From: Azospirillum sp. RU38E | GTDB lineage: Bacteria > Pseudomonadota > Alphaproteobacteria > Azospirillales > Azospirillaceae | Assembly (NCBI RefSeq): GCF_900188385.1 | Contig: NZ_FZOI01000008.1 | Location: forward strand, 62,001 to 126,000 | DNA length: 64,000 bases | Direction of reading: 5' to 3' | Shown here: positions 43,719-52,489 of the stretch, one piece after another | Numbering within the stretch: the stretch's first letter is position 1 | Layout of the letters: each line of letters opens with the position of its first letter | Translations under genes and position numbers: made by a program | The notes under the pieces: generated by a model | Told to the model about the DNA's origin: nothing | Databases searched by the model: none | The model's input: the letters and a program-made list of their open reading frames with translations, nothing else

Positions 43719-44444
43719 ATGCATCGCTTCGCCAATCCTGCCCGCTTCCTGCGTCTGGCCACCATCATTCTGCCCTGGGCGGCCCTGCTGTCCGTGGGGC
43801 TGTTCATTGCCGGCCTCTGGCTGGCCTTGTTCAACAGCCCCGGCGATTATCAGCAGGGGGACACGGTGCGCATCATGTATGTGCATGTGCCCGCCGCCTG
43901 GATGAGCATGTTCACCTATTCCAGCATGGCCGTGGCGGCCGCCTGTGCCCTGGTCTGGCGCCACCCGCTGGCGGAGGTCTATGCCCGCGCCGCCGCGCCC
44001 ATCGGGGCCGGCTTCACCCTGCTCTGTCTGGTGACCGGCAGCCTGTGGGGGGAGCCGATGTGGGGCACCTGGTGGGTGTGGGATGCGCGGCTGACCAGCG
44101 TGTTGATCCTGTTCTTCCTTTATCTGGGCTTCATGGCCCTGGTGAATGCCTTTGATGATCCCGTGCGCGCCAACCGGGCCGGCAGCATTCTGCTGCTGGT
44201 CGGGGCGGTGAATGTGCCGATCATCAAATTTTCCGTGGATTGGTGGAATACCCTGCACCAGCCGGCCAGCGTGTTCCGCATGGGCGGCCCCACCATCCAC
44301 CCGGACATGCTGTGGCCGCTGCTGCTGATGGCGCTGGCCTTCCAGACTTATTTCGTGGCTGTGGTCATCCTGCGGATGCGGGCGGAACTGGCCGATGCCA
44401 AGATACAGACGTTGCGCATGGCCCGCGCATCGGCCCAGGGGTGA
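43719..44444 (+). CDS. ccmC: Haem exporter CcmC
   Basis: 241 residues with six membrane helices. The haem-handling WWD domain is WGTWWVWDARLTSVLILFFLYLG, with flanking His in IMYVHVPAAWMSM and the second in WWNTLHQPASV, as in CcmC, which loads haem on CcmE. The ATG at 43719 gives the family N-terminus. It is the first gene of the ccmCDEFGHI run. Confidence 0.95.
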   Translation: MHRFANPARFLRLATIILPWAALLSVGLFIAGLWLALFNSPGDYQQGDTVRIMYVHVPAAWMSMFTYSSMAVAAACALVWRHPLAEVYARAAAPIGAGFTLLCLVTGSLWGEPMWGTWWVWDARLTSVLILFFLYLGFMALVNAFDDPVRANRAGSILLLVGAVNVPIIKFSVDWWNTLHQPASVFRMGGPTIHPDMLWPLLLMALAFQTYFVAVVILRMRAELADAKIQTLRMARASAQG

Positions 44445-44457
44445 GTGACGGCGGACC

Positions 44458-44760
44458 ATGTCTGAGACGATGAAAGAGTTTCTGGCGATGGGGGGCTATG
44501 CCCCCTATGTATGGGGCAGCTATGGGCTGGCCCTGGTGCTGCTGCTGGTGCTGCTGGTGGCCAGTGTGGCCGGCCTCCGGTCGCGTGAGCGCACCCTGGC
44601 CGCACTGGAGGCGGCGAACCCGCGCCGTCGCCGTCGCAAGGCGGATGCGGCGGCGGGTGGTGATGGTGGGGAAGGGGCTGCCATGCTGCCCATGACCGGT
44701 GGTCGCAGCAAGGGCGGCCAGAATGATGGTACCGACGCTGATGCTGGTGGAGGCGAATGA
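44458..44760 (+). CDS. ccmD: Haem exporter protein CcmD, with C-terminal extension
   Basis: 100 residues; CcmD is usually about 45-70. It has the single membrane helix (APYVWGSYGLALVLLLVLLVASV) preceded by GGYAPYVW, followed by the basic RSRERTLAALEAANPRRRRRK and then a Gly/Asp-rich low-complexity tail of about 40 residues that is not normal for the family. It stabilises the CcmABC-CcmE complex. The stop overlaps the ccmE start. Confidence 0.85.
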   Translation: MSETMKEFLAMGGYAPYVWGSYGLALVLLLVLLVASVAGLRSRERTLAALEAANPRRRRRKADAAAGGDGGEGAAMLPMTGGRSKGGQNDGTDADAGGGE

Positions 44761-45236
44761 TGATGACGCGCAAGAAGCGCCGGCTTTACCTGCTGGGCAT
44801 CGCCATGCTGGGCCTGGGCACCGCCACCGCGCTGACCCTGTCGGCGTTTGAGGAGAATGTGGCCTATTTCTTCTCGCCGTCGGACCTGCAGGCCAAGCCG
44901 CCGGGCGACCGGCTGATCCGCGTTGGCGGGCTGGTGGAGGCGGGTTCCGTTTCCAAGCAAGGCGATGGCATCACCACGGATTTCGTCATTGCCGACCATG
45001 CCGCCACCGTGCGCGTCACCTTCAGCGGCGCCCTGCCGGACCTGTTCCGCGAAGGCCAGGGCGTGCTGGCTGAAGGGCGGATGCGTCCCGATGGCGTGTT
45101 CCAGGCCCGCGAAATCCTGGCCAAGCATGATGAAAATTACATGCCCAAGGAAGTGGCCGACGCCTTGAAGAAATCCGGCCAGTTCCGGCCGGAATCGCCG
45201 GGCAGCAAGCCTGCCGCCGGCAATGGTGGCGTGTGA
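44757..45236 (+). CDS. ccmE: Haem chaperone CcmE
   Basis: 159 residues. N-terminal membrane anchor (about 9-29) and the periplasmic OB-fold (FFSPSDLQAKPPGDRLIRVGGLV), with the covalent haem-binding His124 in LAKHDENYMP. It receives haem from CcmC and gives it to CcmF/CcmH. Overlaps ccmD by 4 bases; a 107-base gap with a good Shine-Dalgarno precedes ccmF. Confidence 0.96.
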   Translation: MMMTRKKRRLYLLGIAMLGLGTATALTLSAFEENVAYFFSPSDLQAKPPGDRLIRVGGLVEAGSVSKQGDGITTDFVIADHAATVRVTFSGALPDLFREGQGVLAEGRMRPDGVFQAREILAKHDENYMPKEVADALKKSGQFRPESPGSKPAAGNGGV

Positions 45237-45343
45237 GGGGATGTCGCCAATGGCGGCATTTCTGTTCTGACTTTTCCATCGACGGGTCGGTCTGATGACA
45301 GGCCGGCCCCGGTCAAAGCCCTTTCCAGAGAGAGAAGCGTCCC

Positions 45344-47332
45344 ATGATCCCCGAGATTGGTCATTATGCGCTGGTGCTGGCGCTGTTGCTGGCCATCATT
45401 CAGGGGACGCTGCCCTTTGCGGGGGCGGCCCGGCGCAATGCCGCCTGGATGGAGGCGGGGCGCATGGCCGCCTATGGCCAGTTGGGCCTGATCACGCTCG
45501 CCTTCCTGGCCCTGATGTGGGCCTATGTCGTCTCCGATTTCTCGGTGCTGAATGTGGTGGAGAACAGCCACAGCCAGAAACCGATGCTCTATAAGGTGGC
45601 CGGCGTCTGGGGCAATCATGAAGGCTCCATGCTGCTGTGGATCTTCATGCTGTCGCTGTTCGGTGCGGCGGTGGCCGCCTTCGGGCGCAATATCCCGCCG
45701 ACGCTGAAGGCGCGTGTACTGGGCGTGCAGGGTTTGATCGGGGTGGGGTTCCTGCTGTTCATCCTGGCCACCAGCAACCCGTTCATCCGCATCCTGCCGG
45801 CCCCGCCGGATGGCAATGATCTGAACCCGCTGCTGCAGGATCCGGGTCTGGCCTTCCATCCGCCCTTCCTCTATCTGGGTTATGTCGGCTTCTCCGTCGC
45901 GTTCAGCTTCGCCGTGGGGGCCTTGATCGAAGGCCGGGTTGATCCCGCCTGGGGCCGCTGGGTGCGGCCCTGGACGCTGGTGGCCTGGTCGTCGCTGACG
46001 CTGGGCATCGCCATGGGTTCCTGGTGGGCCTATTACGAGTTGGGCTGGGGCGGCTGGTGGTTCTGGGACCCGGTGGAAAACGCCTCCCTGATGCCGTGGC
46101 TGGCCGGTACGGCGCTGCTGCATTCCGCCATCGTGGTGGAAAAGCGCGACTCGCTGAAAACCTGGACCATCCTGCTGGCGGTTCTCACCTTCTCGCTCTC
46201 CCTGATGGGCACCTTCCTGGTGCGCTCGGGCGTGCTGACCTCCGTTCATGCTTTCGCGGTCGATCCGCGTCGCGGCGTCGCCATCCTGGCCCTGCTGGGG
46301 CTGGCCACCGGCGGTGGGTTGCTGCTGTTCGCGCTGCGGGCGCACGCGCTGAAGGTGGGCGGCCTGTTCGCCCCGATCAGCCGGGAAGGGGCCTTGGTGC
46401 TGAACAATCTGCTGCTGTCGGTTTCCACCGCCGTGGTGTTGATCGGCACGCTGATGCCGCTGGTGCTGGATGTGTTCGGGCATAAGATTTCCGTCGGTGC
46501 CCCCTATTTCAACGCCATTATCCCGTTCCTGGCCGTGCCGCTGGTGCTGGCCATGGCGGTGGGGCCGTTCCTGCCCTGGAAGCGGGCCGATCTGGCCGGC
46601 ATCATGGGCCGGCTCTGGGTGGCGGGGATTGTCACCGTGGCGGCGGTGATGGTGGCCCTGTGGGCGCATGGGGTGAAGCCGGTCATGGCCCTGGTGGGCA
46701 TCGGGTTGGCCGCCTGGGCCTTTGCCGGGGCGCTGTGGGAGATTGCCGACCGGGTGAAGCTGTTCCGCATCCCGCTTTCCGACAGCCTGTCGCGTGCCGG
46801 CGGCCTGCCGCGCGGGGCCTGGGGCACGTCGGTGGCCCATGCCGGGATGGGCATTGCCATTGCCGGCATGGTCGGCACCTCCTTCTGGCTGACGGAGGAT
46901 GTGCGGGTGATGGCGCTGGGCGACAAGGCCACGGTCGCCGGGTACGAACTGACGCTGGATAAGGTGGCACCGGCCAAGGGCCCGAACTACACCACCGAAA
47001 TGGGTTTCTTCACCGTGCGGGTGGATGGCCGCGTGATCGCCACCCTGACGCCGGAACGCCGCTGGTACCCGGTGGCGCGGATGCAGACGACGGAAGCCGC
47101 CATCCACACCACCTTGGTGTCTGATCTCTATGCCGTGCTGGGCGAACCCAGCCCGGATGGCAAGGGCTGGGTGGTGCGCCTCTATCACCATCCGCTGGTG
47201 CCGTGGATCTGGCTGGGGTCGGTGGTGATGGTGCTGGGCGGGCTGCTGTCCTTGTCCGACCGGCGCTTGCGCGTCGGCGTGCCGCAGCGCCGCGCCAACC
47301 CGGTTCCGCCCACCATGCAACCCGCCGAATAA
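45344..47332 (+). CDS. ccmF: Cytochrome c haem lyase subunit CcmF
   Basis: 662 residues, usual for CcmF, with about 15 membrane helices. The WWD domain WGGWWFWDPVENASLMPWLAGTALLHS is complete, and GNHEGSMLLWIF, FHPPFLYLGYVGFSV and the following His ligands are present. It catalyses stereo-specific haem attachment to apocytochrome c together with CcmH and CcmI. AGAGAG precedes the ATG. CcmG starts 15 bases downstream. Confidence 0.97.
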   Translation: MIPEIGHYALVLALLLAIIQGTLPFAGAARRNAAWMEAGRMAAYGQLGLITLAFLALMWAYVVSDFSVLNVVENSHSQKPMLYKVAGVWGNHEGSMLLWIFMLSLFGAAVAAFGRNIPPTLKARVLGVQGLIGVGFLLFILATSNPFIRILPAPPDGNDLNPLLQDPGLAFHPPFLYLGYVGFSVAFSFAVGALIEGRVDPAWGRWVRPWTLVAWSSLTLGIAMGSWWAYYELGWGGWWFWDPVENASLMPWLAGTALLHSAIVVEKRDSLKTWTILLAVLTFSLSLMGTFLVRSGVLTSVHAFAVDPRRGVAILALLGLATGGGLLLFALRAHALKVGGLFAPISREGALVLNNLLLSVSTAVVLIGTLMPLVLDVFGHKISVGAPYFNAIIPFLAVPLVLAMAVGPFLPWKRADLAGIMGRLWVAGIVTVAAVMVALWAHGVKPVMALVGIGLAAWAFAGALWEIADRVKLFRIPLSDSLSRAGGLPRGAWGTSVAHAGMGIAIAGMVGTSFWLTEDVRVMALGDKATVAGYELTLDKVAPAKGPNYTTEMGFFTVRVDGRVIATLTPERRWYPVARMQTTEAAIHTTLVSDLYAVLGEPSPDGKGWVVRLYHHPLVPWIWLGSVVMVLGGLLSLSDRRLRVGVPQRRANPVPPTMQPAE

Positions 47333-47347
47333 GGGTCTGGCCGCACC

Positions 47348-47890
47348 ATGTCGCCTGTTACCAAGCATCGTCTGCTGCTGCTGCTGCCCTTCACCATCTT
47401 CCTGGTGCTGCTGGCCTATTTCGCCATCGGCCTGACGCATGACCCGTCCAAGCTGCCTTCCACCATGATCGACAAGCCGGTGCCGGTGTTCGATCTGGCT
47501 GGCATCGATGGCGGGCCGGGGCTGGCCAGCACCGACCTGACGGGCAAGGTGCAACTGGTCAATGTCTTTGCCAGTTGGTGCGCCCCCTGCCGGGTGGAAC
47601 ATCCGCTGCTGGTGCGGCTGGCGCGGGAAGAAGGGATTGTCATCCGTGGCCTGAACTACAAGGACAAGCCCGAGGCGGCGCAAGCCTTCCTCAACATGCT
47701 GGGCAACCCCTATACCAGCGTTGGCGCTGATAAGGATGGCCGGGTCGGCATCAATTTCGGCGTCTATGGCGTGCCGGAAACCTATGTGATCGACAAGGCC
47801 GGACGCATCCGGTACCGCCATGTCGGCCCGCTGATGCCCCAGGATATGGAAAACGTGATCCTGCCGATGCTGCGGGAGCTGGCGAAATGA
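47348..47890 (+). CDS. ccmG: Thiol:disulfide interchange protein CcmG/DsbE
   Basis: 180 residues. Membrane anchor (8-27) and thioredoxin domain with [15 protein letters not shown] (Cys78 and Cys81), cis-Pro region [15 protein letters not shown]. It keeps the CXXCH of apocytochrome c and CcmH reduced. The stop overlaps the ccmH start by 4 bases. Confidence 0.96.
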   Translation: MSPVTKHRLLLLLPFTIFLVLLAYFAIGLTHDPSKLPSTMIDKPVPVFDLAGIDGGPGLASTDLTGKVQLVNVFASWCAPCRVEHPLLVRLAREEGIVIRGLNYKDKPEAAQAFLNMLGNPYTSVGADKDGRVGINFGVYGVPETYVIDKAGRIRYRHVGPLMPQDMENVILPMLRELAK

Positions 47891-48522
47891 AGAAGTGTTT
47901 GTTTTCCCTTATCTTTTTCTGTTCCCTCAAGCGCCGGGCGGGCGCATCCGCGCCCTTGGCTTACGCGCCACGTGGCGCGGGCCGCCGGTCGGCGGCCTGC
48001 CTCGCTGGGCTCGGCTTTTTCTCTTCCCTCAAGCGCCGTTCACTGGTTGGCATTACGACGCTCGCCCTGCTCTCCGCCCCCGCCTTTGCGGTGATGCCGG
48101 ATGAAAAGCTGGCCGATCCGGCGATGGAGGCCCGCGCACGGGAGATTTCCAAGGAACTGCGCTGTCTGGTCTGCCAGAATCAGTCCATTGATGACAGCAA
48201 TGCCGATCTGGCGCGCGACCTGCGGGTGCTGGTGCGTGAACGGCTGGTGGCGGGCGACAGCAATGATCAGGTGCTGGCCTATGTCACCGACCGGTATGGG
48301 GATTTCGTGCTGCTGCGCCCGCCGCTGAAAAGCTACACGCTGGTGCTGTGGGCGGGGCCGTTTGCCGTGCTGCTGGTGGCTGGCCTGGGCACCGCCGTCT
48401 ATCTCCGCCGGCGCCGGCAGGAGGTGGAGGCATCCGCCGGTACCGTGTTGAGTGATGAGGAAGAGGCACGGCTGCAGGCCCTGCTGGATGGGACAGCGGA
48501 AAAGCGGGGGCCTGTGGCATGA
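47887..48522 (+). CDS. ccmH: Cytochrome c maturation protein CcmH, with in-frame repeat insert in the signal peptide
   Basis: 211 residues, longer than the normal about 150. From about residue 70 on it is ordinary Ccm[45 protein letters not shown] with the LRCxxC motif, a membrane helix and a short cytosolic tail. The first 68 residues are odd: [17 protein letters not shown] is followed by an Ala/Arg-rich insert, and SLKRR appears again just before the hydrophobic [17 protein letters not shown]. The insert is the dispersed structured repeat (copy B, 102 bases in frame). Without it the protein would read [17 protein letters not shown] joined to [17 protein letters not shown], a normal signal peptide. 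Whether export still works is untested. Confidence 0.9.
   Translation: MKKCLFSLIFFCSLKRRAGASAPLAYAPRGAGRRSAACLAGLGFFSSLKRRSLVGITTLALLSAPAFAVMPDEKLADPAMEARAREISKELRCLVCQNQSIDDSNADLARDLRVLVRERLVAGDSNDQVLAYVTDRYGDFVLLRPPLKSYTLVLWAGPFAVLLVAGLGTAVYLRRRRQEVEASAGTVLSDEEEARLQALLDGTAEKRGPVA
47914..48037 (+). repeat. Structured repeat family, copy B (inside ccmH)
   Basis: Bounded by 22-base direct repeats starting TTTTTCT and ending CAAGCGCC (47914-47935 and 48016-48037), 102 bases apart. The core holds the same three hairpins as the other copies: GGGCGC-ATCC-GCGCCC (47940-47955), CGCGCC-ACGT-GGCGCG (47964-47979) and GGCCGCC-GGTC-GGCGGCC (47980-47997), with linker TTGGCTT between the first two. The long outer hairpins are missing. 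Confidence 0.75.
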
Positions 48523-49949
48523 TTGGTTTCTGGATTGTCGCGGCGGCGCTGACGGCGCTGGCGCTGTTGCCGCTTGTGCGCGCCCTGCTGCGCCCCAGCG
48601 GCGATGTGGGGGAGGCGGCCAGCTTCGCCCGCGGCGTCTATGCCCAGCAGGTGGCCGAGGTGGAGCGCGATCTGGCGCGCGGCGTGTTGACGCCCGATCA
48701 GGCCAAGCTGGCCCGCGCGGAAATCGGTCGCCGCCTGCTGTCCGCGGCGGCGGAGGCGGATAAGCTGGAAGCCGTTGCTACCCAGGCCACCAAGCCCAGC
48801 CGCAAGCTGGCGCTGGCCCTGACCCTGGCCATGCCCGTGGTGGCGCTGGGCATCTATCTGCCCACCGGCCATCCCAACATGCCGGCCCAGATTTTCGCCG
48901 AACGGCCCAAGGGGCGGGCGGTGCCGGAAAAGGTGCTGGAAGCCGTGGCCAGCCTGGAAAAAACGCTGCAGGAAAATCCCAATGATCAGGCCGGCTGGAC
49001 CCTGCTGGGCCAGACCTATGCCGCCATGGGCCGGATCGATGATGCCGCCATGGCCTATCGCCGCGCCCTGGGCCTGTCACAGGGCGACCCGGAATTGATG
49101 AGTGCTTTGGCCGAAACCCTGACCAGTGCCGCTGACGGCATTGTCGGGGAGGAGGCGCACCGCCTGTTTGATGAGGTGGTGAAGGCCGATCCCAACAATC
49201 CGCGCGCGCGTTATTACCTGGGTGTGGCCCGCCAGCAGGCAGGCGACATCAAGGGCGCGCTGGACCGCTGGACAGCCTTGGTGGGCGACAGCCCGGCCGA
49301 CGCCCCCTGGCTGCCGCTGCTGATGCAGCAGATCCAGCAGGCGGCGGTATCCGTCGGCCTGGACCCGGTGGCGATCACGCCCAAGCCCAAGCCGCCCGCC
49401 AACCCCCAGGCCCCGCGCGGGCCGATGCAGGGGGGTGGCGGTGGCGCCGGTGGATCGGCCCCCGCCCTGTCGGCCGAACAGATGCAGGCTATGGCCGGCA
49501 TGTCGGCGGAGGATCAGCAGGCCACCATCAATTCCATGGTGGATGGGCTGGAAGCCAAGCTGATGGATAATCCCGGCGATGTGGAAGGCTGGCTGCGGCT
49601 GGCCCGCGCGCGGGAGGTTCAGGGCAATCTGGATGCCGCCCGCAACGCCCTGCGCGGGGCGGTGAAGGCCGATCCGAAGCGGGTAGAGGCCTGGCTGGAC
49701 CTGTCCCGCCTGCTGGCCCCGGACACGGCGGATGGTCAGGCCACGCCGGAATTCCTGGCCGCGATGGAAAAGGTGCTGGCGCTGCAGCCGCAGAACCCCC
49801 AGGCGCTCTATTATCTGGGCCAGCAGGCGGCCAACCAGGGCGACACGGCCAAGGCACGGGATTATTGGCAGAAACTGGTGAACAGCCTGCCCGCCAACGC
49901 CCCCGAACGGCCGGAACTGCAGCGCCGGCTGGACGCGCTGGGCAAGTAA
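48519..49949 (+). CDS. ccmI: Cytochrome c-type biogenesis protein CcmI
   Basis: 476 residues. Two N-terminal membrane helices with the loop [30 protein letters not shown] (5-70 region) are typical CcmI-1; the rest is a TPR domain (repeats such as [42 protein letters not shown] and [26 protein letters not shown]) that binds the C-terminus of apocytochrome c. A Pro/Gly-rich linker splits two TPR blocks (about 290-320). It overlaps ccmH by 4 bases and converges on recX. Confidence 0.93.
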   Translation: MIGFWIVAAALTALALLPLVRALLRPSGDVGEAASFARGVYAQQVAEVERDLARGVLTPDQAKLARAEIGRRLLSAAAEADKLEAVATQATKPSRKLALALTLAMPVVALGIYLPTGHPNMPAQIFAERPKGRAVPEKVLEAVASLEKTLQENPNDQAGWTLLGQTYAAMGRIDDAAMAYRRALGLSQGDPELMSALAETLTSAADGIVGEEAHRLFDEVVKADPNNPRARYYLGVARQQAGDIKGALDRWTALVGDSPADAPWLPLLMQQIQQAAVSVGLDPVAITPKPKPPANPQAPRGPMQGGGGGAGGSAPALSAEQMQAMAGMSAEDQQATINSMVDGLEAKLMDNPGDVEGWLRLARAREVQGNLDAARNALRGAVKADPKRVEAWLDLSRLLAPDTADGQATPEFLAAMEKVLALQPQNPQALYYLGQQAANQGDTAKARDYWQKLVNSLPANAPERPELQRRLDALGK

Positions 49950-49953
49950 ACGC

Positions 49954-50547
49954 CTACGCGTCCAAAAGCCCTTCCGGATCATCGGCATCGATGACCCGGC
50001 GGGCGGTCTCCAGGTCAAATCCCGCCCGCGCCAGGGCGGCGATATCCTTGTCCCGCCGCGCACGGGCGGCATCGGCATCCAGCCCGCGATCAGGGCGGAA
50101 GCCGCCCAGCCGGCGGCGGCGGGCATAGGCGATGGCGGCGGCCAGATCGGCCTCACCCGTCTCTGCCCCCTCCAGCTCGCCCATGGCGGCATCGACCTCG
50201 GCATCCTCCAGCCCTTTGGCGCGCAGTTTCTGGCGGATGGCGCGGGTGGAGCCGCCGCGGCGCTGCAGCCCCCGCGCCTTCATTTCCGCATAAAGCCCGT
50301 CATTCAGCAGGCCGCTGCGCAGATAGCGGGCGATCAGCGCCTCGACCCATTCGGCCCCCTGCGCCGGATCGGTGCCATGCGCCTGGGCCGACGCCGTCAC
50401 CCGGCGCAGCAGCAGCCGGCGCAGGTTGGCGCTGGAACTGGCGAACCGTTCCAGATAATGCAGGGCCGCCCGATCCAGATATTCCGGCGTCACCCGCTTC
50501 ACCTTGCGCCCCTGTGCCGCCGGGGCGGCCCTACCTTCATCCATCAT
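49954..50547 (-). CDS. recX: Regulatory protein RecX family
   Basis: 197 residues from ATG at 50547 (the next codon is also ATG). The RecX three-helix repeats can be read as YLDRAALHYLERFASSSANLRRLLLRRV, EALIARYLRSGLLNDGLYAEMKARGLQRRGGSTRAIRQKLRAKGL and FDLETARRVI. RecX caps or disassembles RecA filaments. The longer frame upstream overlaps the divergent permease region, so the shorter start is chosen. recA is not nearby. Confidence 0.85.
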   Translation of the reverse strand: MMDEGRAAPAAQGRKVKRVTPEYLDRAALHYLERFASSSANLRRLLLRRVTASAQAHGTDPAQGAEWVEALIARYLRSGLLNDGLYAEMKARGLQRRGGSTRAIRQKLRAKGLEDAEVDAAMGELEGAETGEADLAAAIAYARRRRLGGFRPDRGLDADAARARRDKDIAALARAGFDLETARRVIDADDPEGLLDA

Positions 50548-50693
50548 TGCCAAACTTTCCCGCGCGCTTTTGTCCACCGGTGTGACGGCCGTAATTGCCC
50601 CGCCCCCGGCATGGGGGTAGTGTGGCCACCAATTCAAAGCCTGCGGCCCCCAGGCCGCCCTGGTTCCCCACGCCCAAAAGGCCCTTCCGCGCC

Positions 50694-51497
50694 ATGACGC
50701 AGCCGAGCTTTCCCATGCCCCGCCAGATGGGCGCCGTCAACTGGATCGGCCTGTCCACGCTGATCCATAAGGAAATCCGCCGCTTCCTGAAGGTCTGGGT
50801 GCAGACCATCGCGGCACCGGTGGTGACCACCCTGCTGTTCTATGCCGTTTTCGCCCTGGCTCTGGGCGGGGTGGTGCGCAGGGTGGGCGATGTGCCCTTC
50901 CTGGAATTCCTGGCGCCCGGCCTGATCATGATGGCCATTGCCCAGAATGCCTTTGCCAATTCCTCCTCCTCCGTGCTGGTGGCCAAGGTGCAGGGCAATA
51001 TCGTCGATGTGCTGATGCCGCCCATCTCTGCCCTGGAACTGACCTTGGCCTATATTATCGGCGGGGTGGTGCGGGGCGCGCTGGTGGGCCTTGTCACCGC
51101 CCTGGCCATCTCGCTGTTTGTGCCAGTGGGCTTGGCCCACCCGTTCTATATCCTGTTCCATGGTGTGGCGGCGGCCAGCCTGCTGGCCCTGTTGGGGCTG
51201 ATCGGCGGCATCTGGGCGGAGAAGTTCGACCATATGGCGGCGGTGACGAATTTCATCGTCACGCCACTGTCTTTTCTGTCGGGTACCTTCTATTCGGTAG
51301 ACAGCCTGCCGCCGACCTTCCATTTCATCGCCCATCTGAACCCGTTCTTCTATTTCATCGATGGGTTCCGCTATGGCTTCATCGGCCAGACCGACGGTAC
51401 GTTGGGAACCGGCATTCTGGTGATGCTGGGCATCAATCTGGCCCTGGGCTTCATCGCCTGGCGGATGATTGCCCGTGGTTACAAGCTGAAAGCCTGA
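50694..51497 (+). CDS. ABC-2 type transporter permease, first of a tandem pair
   Basis: 267 residues with six membrane helices. Words LSTLIHKEIRRFLKVWVQTIAAPVVTTLLFYAVFALALGG (first helices), LVAKVQGNIVDVLMPPISALELTLAYI, and the ABC-2 block DHMAAVTNFIVTPLSFLSGTFYSVDSLPPTFHFIAHLNPFFYFIDGFRYGFIG match YadH/NodJ-type exporters. These move polysaccharide, lipid or drugs with a separate ATPase; none is encoded close by. ATG at 50694. Confidence 0.85.
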   Translation: MTQPSFPMPRQMGAVNWIGLSTLIHKEIRRFLKVWVQTIAAPVVTTLLFYAVFALALGGVVRRVGDVPFLEFLAPGLIMMAIAQNAFANSSSSVLVAKVQGNIVDVLMPPISALELTLAYIIGGVVRGALVGLVTALAISLFVPVGLAHPFYILFHGVAAASLLALLGLIGGIWAEKFDHMAAVTNFIVTPLSFLSGTFYSVDSLPPTFHFIAHLNPFFYFIDGFRYGFIGQTDGTLGTGILVMLGINLALGFIAWRMIARGYKLKA

Positions 51498-51537
51498 TCG
51501 CCTGACCCCATCCGGTAACCTGACGGAGACGAGCCCC

Positions 51538-52371
51538 ATGTCGCTGGACAGCATTGCCAGCCGGCCGGCTGGTGCCTTCAACGCCGCCATCAACCGCATG
51601 GTGCCGGCCTTCCATACCCGCGCCTTCCTGACCCTGCTGGGCAAGGAGATGCGGCGGGTGTGGAAGATGGCGGCGATGATCATCGTCGCCCCGGCGCTGA
51701 TGGCGGTGATCTATTTCGTCTGTTTCCTGTTCGGGCTGGGGCCGCAGCGCGGCACGCCGGAAGGTGACGCCGTGCTGTCCTTTCTGGTGCCCGGTCTGGT
51801 GATGCTGTCCATCCTGATGCGGGCGGCGGAAAATACCGGTTTCTCCCTGCTTTATGCCAAGATCGAAGGCCATGTGCTGGACCAGTTGATGGCCCCGATC
51901 GGCGCGCGGGAGGTGGTGCCCGCCTATGCCATCACCGGCATGTCGGCGGGGTTGGTCAGTGGCCTGTTCGTCTGGTTCGGATCGCTGCTGATCTGGCCGC
52001 AGCCGGTGGCCCATCCGGGGTTGGCCGTGCTGTTTGCCGCCTTGGCCGGGCTGCTGATGGCGGCCTGCGGGCTGTTGACGGGGCTGGCTTCCACCAAGTG
52101 GGACCATATGGCGGCTTACTTCACCTTCCTGTTCACGCCGCTGTCCTTTCTGTCGGGCGTGTTCGCCCCGGTGGCGGGGATGCCGCCCTTCTTCGCCCAT
52201 CTGGTACAGTCCAACCCGATCTTCTATGCGATGGACGGGTTCCGTTACGCCATGATGGGGACCAGCCATCAGGATCCCGCCCTCTCGGCACTGGTGGTCA
52301 CGGGCGTGACGGCGTTACTCTATGCCCTGGCTGGGCGGCTTTATGCCATCGGCTGGCATATGAAGAATTGA
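51538..52371 (+). CDS. ABC-2 type transporter permease, second of the pair
   Basis: 277 residues, paralogue of the gene 40 bases upstream. It shares DHMAAYFTFLFTPLSFLSGVFAPVAGMPPFFAHLVQSNPIFYAMDGFRYAMMG with it. An extra 25 residues precede the first helix. The two may form a heterodimer in one exporter. No ATPase, substrate gene or regulator is adjacent. Confidence 0.85.
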   Translation: MSLDSIASRPAGAFNAAINRMVPAFHTRAFLTLLGKEMRRVWKMAAMIIVAPALMAVIYFVCFLFGLGPQRGTPEGDAVLSFLVPGLVMLSILMRAAENTGFSLLYAKIEGHVLDQLMAPIGAREVVPAYAITGMSAGLVSGLFVWFGSLLIWPQPVAHPGLAVLFAALAGLLMAACGLLTGLASTKWDHMAAYFTFLFTPLSFLSGVFAPVAGMPPFFAHLVQSNPIFYAMDGFRYAMMGTSHQDPALSALVVTGVTALLYALAGRLYAIGWHMKN

Positions 52372-52489
52372 CCCGCTTGTAACAGGCTGGCGCCTGTGTA
52401 AACGGGATGCTGAAAATTGTAACGCCGGTGCAAACGCGGCGGACAGGGGCGGCGGCGGGCCGCATAGTCGAAGGGAAGACAGCGAACCG

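Noticed and set aside
45137-47821. A very long open frame of about 890 codons on the minus strand
   Set aside because: It lies fully antisense to ccmF and ccmG, is rich in His, Gln, Arg and Gly, and comes from the high third-position GC of the real genes.
47887-48100. A sequencing artefact in ccmH as cause of the long N-terminus
   Set aside because: The insert keeps the frame, has the same hairpins as two other places, and is bounded by direct repeats, so an insertion is the simpler reading; raw reads could still settle it.
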